NCBI GenBank assembly: GCA_039820405.1
Contig: JBCBQC010000019.1
Location: 7,533-71,532 of the forward strand
Reading direction: 5' to 3'
Length of the DNA: 64,000 bases
Source: CALLVY01 sp937899855
Lineage (GTDB): Bacteria > Bacteroidota > Bacteroidia > Chitinophagales > Saprospiraceae
Numbering within the stretch: position 1 is the first letter of the stretch; each line of letters starts with the position of its first letter. This document shows, piece by piece, positions 62,292 to 64,000 of this stretch. The translations under genes and the position numbers were made by a program. Under the pieces are notes generated by a model that made no database searches, was not told the DNA's origin, and saw nothing but the letters and a program-made list of their open reading frames with translations.

Positions 62292-63040
62292 GTAAAAAAG
62301 TAAAACCCTCCTTACCTTTGTAAAGAGGGTTTCATTCCTAATAAAACTGATCTATAAGAATCTCTAAACTTTTCCAAAATCCGTTGGCCACTCGCGGCGG
62401 ACAACAGTGAACTGGGTACCCGGGAATCGGGTATCCAGTACACCCATAGAATAGTCAGCAGCAACAAAATCGGTCGGTTCGTTCGGATCGCTAGACCCGA
62501 CGAACGCAGCGGATGCGGTGCCGTACACTGTTGTCGAAGAGGAGTGACAAATGGGGGTAGCTGCCGCAACCGAGACGGTGGGCTTTCCCCAATATCTAAT
62601 ACCTAGGGATAAACAAACGAAGGGGATCGTCGTACGTAAGGGCCATTGATTTTCTTGAGACAAGAAAAAGGGGCTCATGGGATAATCATTGTTGGGTGAT
62701 CACCGACTGGGCGCGAGGCACGGTCTGGGGATCGAGGATTATAATTATTCTAGCGGACGGTACTATATCCCACTTTTCGAGTGCGAAAAGGGATAGTAAC
62801 TAACGGACCATAAACGTACGAAGGATCGCAGTAGATAATGTCGGATAATACGTGGAAGGATTTACACTCGGGAGGGTAAATATCTTCATGGGAGTATGTG
62901 TTTGTCGGTTCTTAGGTAAAATGTTCAGTACAAATATACAGCTAGGACTCATACGACAAATACCCGATACATGGTATTTTTGACATCAAATTAAAACTAA
63001 AACATTAACGATAATCGAGCCCAGTATCGGATCTAAAGGA
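62292..63040. other. 749-bp region without supported genes
   Basis: The region separates the LRR adhesin from the PorP/SprF gene (convergent). A 104-codon minus-strand frame (62364-62678) lacks a signal peptide or a known motif, and I do not call it. From about 62690 to 63000 the base composition is visibly more AT-rich and no long frame exists. It may hold decayed sequence or an RNA gene that I cannot recognise. Confidence 0.4.
62303..62332 (+). terminator. Terminator-like hairpin
   Basis: Stem AAACCCTC/GAGGGTTT (62303-62332) 12 bases after the adhesin stop. The T run is short, so the call is moderate. Confidence 0.6.
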
Positions 63041-64000
63041 CTAACGTCCAATGGAATAGGACAGGTTGATCTCGTGGGTACTTCCCACGGCGGGTCCGAA
63101 GGTATTGAAGGAATAATCAAAACCGTAGCCGATTCTAAAATTATTATTCAGGTCGTAATTTTCACCGAGTAGCAGCCCGGTTTCGAGGTGGATGGTACCG
63201 GCGGTGGACCCTCCGGCGCCGAGCCAGAAGCTGCCGTTCATTTGGTAGCGCAGGTTAAAATCGAGGTTGACGGGCGCTCCCGGGACGTATTTGAGCCAGA
63301 GGGAGGGTTCGAGGTAAGCCAGGTCGCCAAAGTACTTGTAGAGGCCCAGCAGGGCGTAGTAGTGCTGGATGCGTCGGGTACTAAAGGTGCCGTTTTCGGA
63401 CATGAATTCGAGGTCGAGGCCAAAGACTTGAGGTACGGAGAGCCCGGCGTAAACGTGGCTGTCGTCCAGGAAACCGTCGTCGATGTAGCGGTAGGCGTAG
63501 ATGCCCAATCCGACGTCGGGATAGAGCAGCGATTGGTCGGTGTCGCCCACCGGATCGCCCAGATCGCGGAGTTGGATTTCGGAGGCATTGATGCGGTACT
63601 GGACCAGGCCAAAATTGAAGCCCACACTGAGGCCGCCGTAGAAGGGGTCACCGGAGAGCAGGGCGGCCGCTTTGCCGTAGATGCCCGAGAAGCCCGTGGG
63701 CCCGGTTTGGTCGTTGATGATGTGGCCCCCGAAGATGGGATTGACGGCGCCCCCACTTTCGTAGAAGTATTCGCCCCGCAGGGTTTGGGTGATGGGAGCG
63801 GATTCGAGCTGTACCCATTGCCGCCGAAAGGAAAGCCCCATCGAAAGGGGGTTGTCGTAGAGGAGGTAATCGTGGCTAAAGGCGCCGGGATTGATTACCC
63901 CAATTTGATCGCGGTATTGGGTAAAGAGGGGGAGGTGTTGTGCTTGGCTAAAATCACAGAGTAGGACTACTACCGTGATTATTAGTAGATTACGTTTCAT
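63041..64000 (-). CDS. PorP/SprF family type IX secretion membrane protein
   Basis: A 319-residue outer membrane protein; its ATG occupies the last three bases of the window, so the coding region is just complete. The signal peptide ends DFSQAQ. Family features are the opening PLFTQYRDQIGVINPGAF and a run of amphipathic strands ending YSFNTFGP and INLSYSIGR. In Flavobacteria, SprF-like proteins are needed for secretion of partner adhesins such as SprB that carry type B domains. It lies convergent to the type B adhesin here rather than downstream of it on the same strand, and a second adhesin gene may lie beyond the window edge. Confidence 0.92.
   Translation of the reverse strand: MKRNLLIITVVVLLCDFSQAQHLPLFTQYRDQIGVINPGAFSHDYLLYDNPLSMGLSFRRQWVQLESAPITQTLRGEYFYESGGAVNPIFGGHIINDQTGPTGFSGIYGKAAALLSGDPFYGGLSVGFNFGLVQYRINASEIQLRDLGDPVGDTDQSLLYPDVGLGIYAYRYIDDGFLDDSHVYAGLSVPQVFGLDLEFMSENGTFSTRRIQHYYALLGLYKYFGDLAYLEPSLWLKYVPGAPVNLDFNLRYQMNGSFWLGAGGSTAGTIHLETGLLLGENYDLNNNFRIGYGFDYSFNTFGPAVGSTHEINLSYSIGR

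Noticed and set aside
62364..62678. A 104-codon minus-strand gene
   Set aside because: No signal peptide, motif or promoter; it overlaps the adhesin terminator region and may be chance.

Overview
The window reads as chromosome of a GC-rich, gliding or surface-active member of the Bacteroidota, most probably a Saprospiria/Lewinella-like organism. The evidence is: several secreted proteins ending in type IX secretion (T9SS) sorting domains of both the short 'PNP' type A and the gliding-motility (CHU_C) type B; a PorP/SprF family protein; tandem tail-collar proteins; a Lacal_2735 family small protein; and TAnnTTTG promoter elements. The taxonomic call is inference from these families; no rRNA or marker gene is present. 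No tRNA, rRNA or CRISPR array was recognised.

Layout. 390-7084 (minus): a complete type I restriction-modification operon hsdM-hsdS-hsdR followed by a YgjP-type zinc metallopeptidase. 7409-11233 (plus): a histidine-rich single-pass protein, a TonB-dependent receptor and a histidine-rich lipoprotein, suggesting a metal acquisition or metal handling locus. 11576-18248: small lipoproteins (one carrying a CHU_C-like domain), a KAS III enzyme, a sulfotransferase-like protein, and a NarL-type two-component pair next to a polytopic membrane protein. 18919-20113: two tandem tail-collar proteins. 20292-24335: a T9SS cargo, a GPH-type sugar transporter and a GT-C glycosyltransferase. 24502-25584: a protein combining an effector-associated-domain-like N-terminus, a TIR/SEFIR-like domain and a membrane anchor, a candidate immune/conflict component, followed by RecQ.

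28182-41292 is mostly housekeeping and peptide metabolism: an S46 dipeptidyl peptidase with the DPP11-type arginine, an SRPBCC protein, a bestrophin with an unknown 503-residue partner, an HtrA protease, inorganic pyrophosphatase, an EI24/CysZ-like membrane protein, an S9 peptidase and a MATE exporter. 41410-45955 holds a five-domain fasciclin adhesin and an ECF sigma factor overlapping a protein that appears to span both membranes. 46191-64000 is dominated by surface proteins: a Cys-rich lipoprotein, a duplicated-module T9SS cargo, a PQQ-type sugar dehydrogenase with a sorting domain, a 1503-residue beta-helix/PKD/dockerin-like protein, a 1698-residue LRR adhesin with twenty 54-residue Cys-paired repeats, and a PorP/SprF protein at the right edge.

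Genes are tightly packed, with several convergent pairs separated by only 6-13 bp and several translationally overlapping pairs (hsdM/hsdS, hsdR/ygjP, kinase/regulator, sigma/anti-sigma-like, Lacal_2735/SDR). Strong hairpin terminators separate many of the transcription units.
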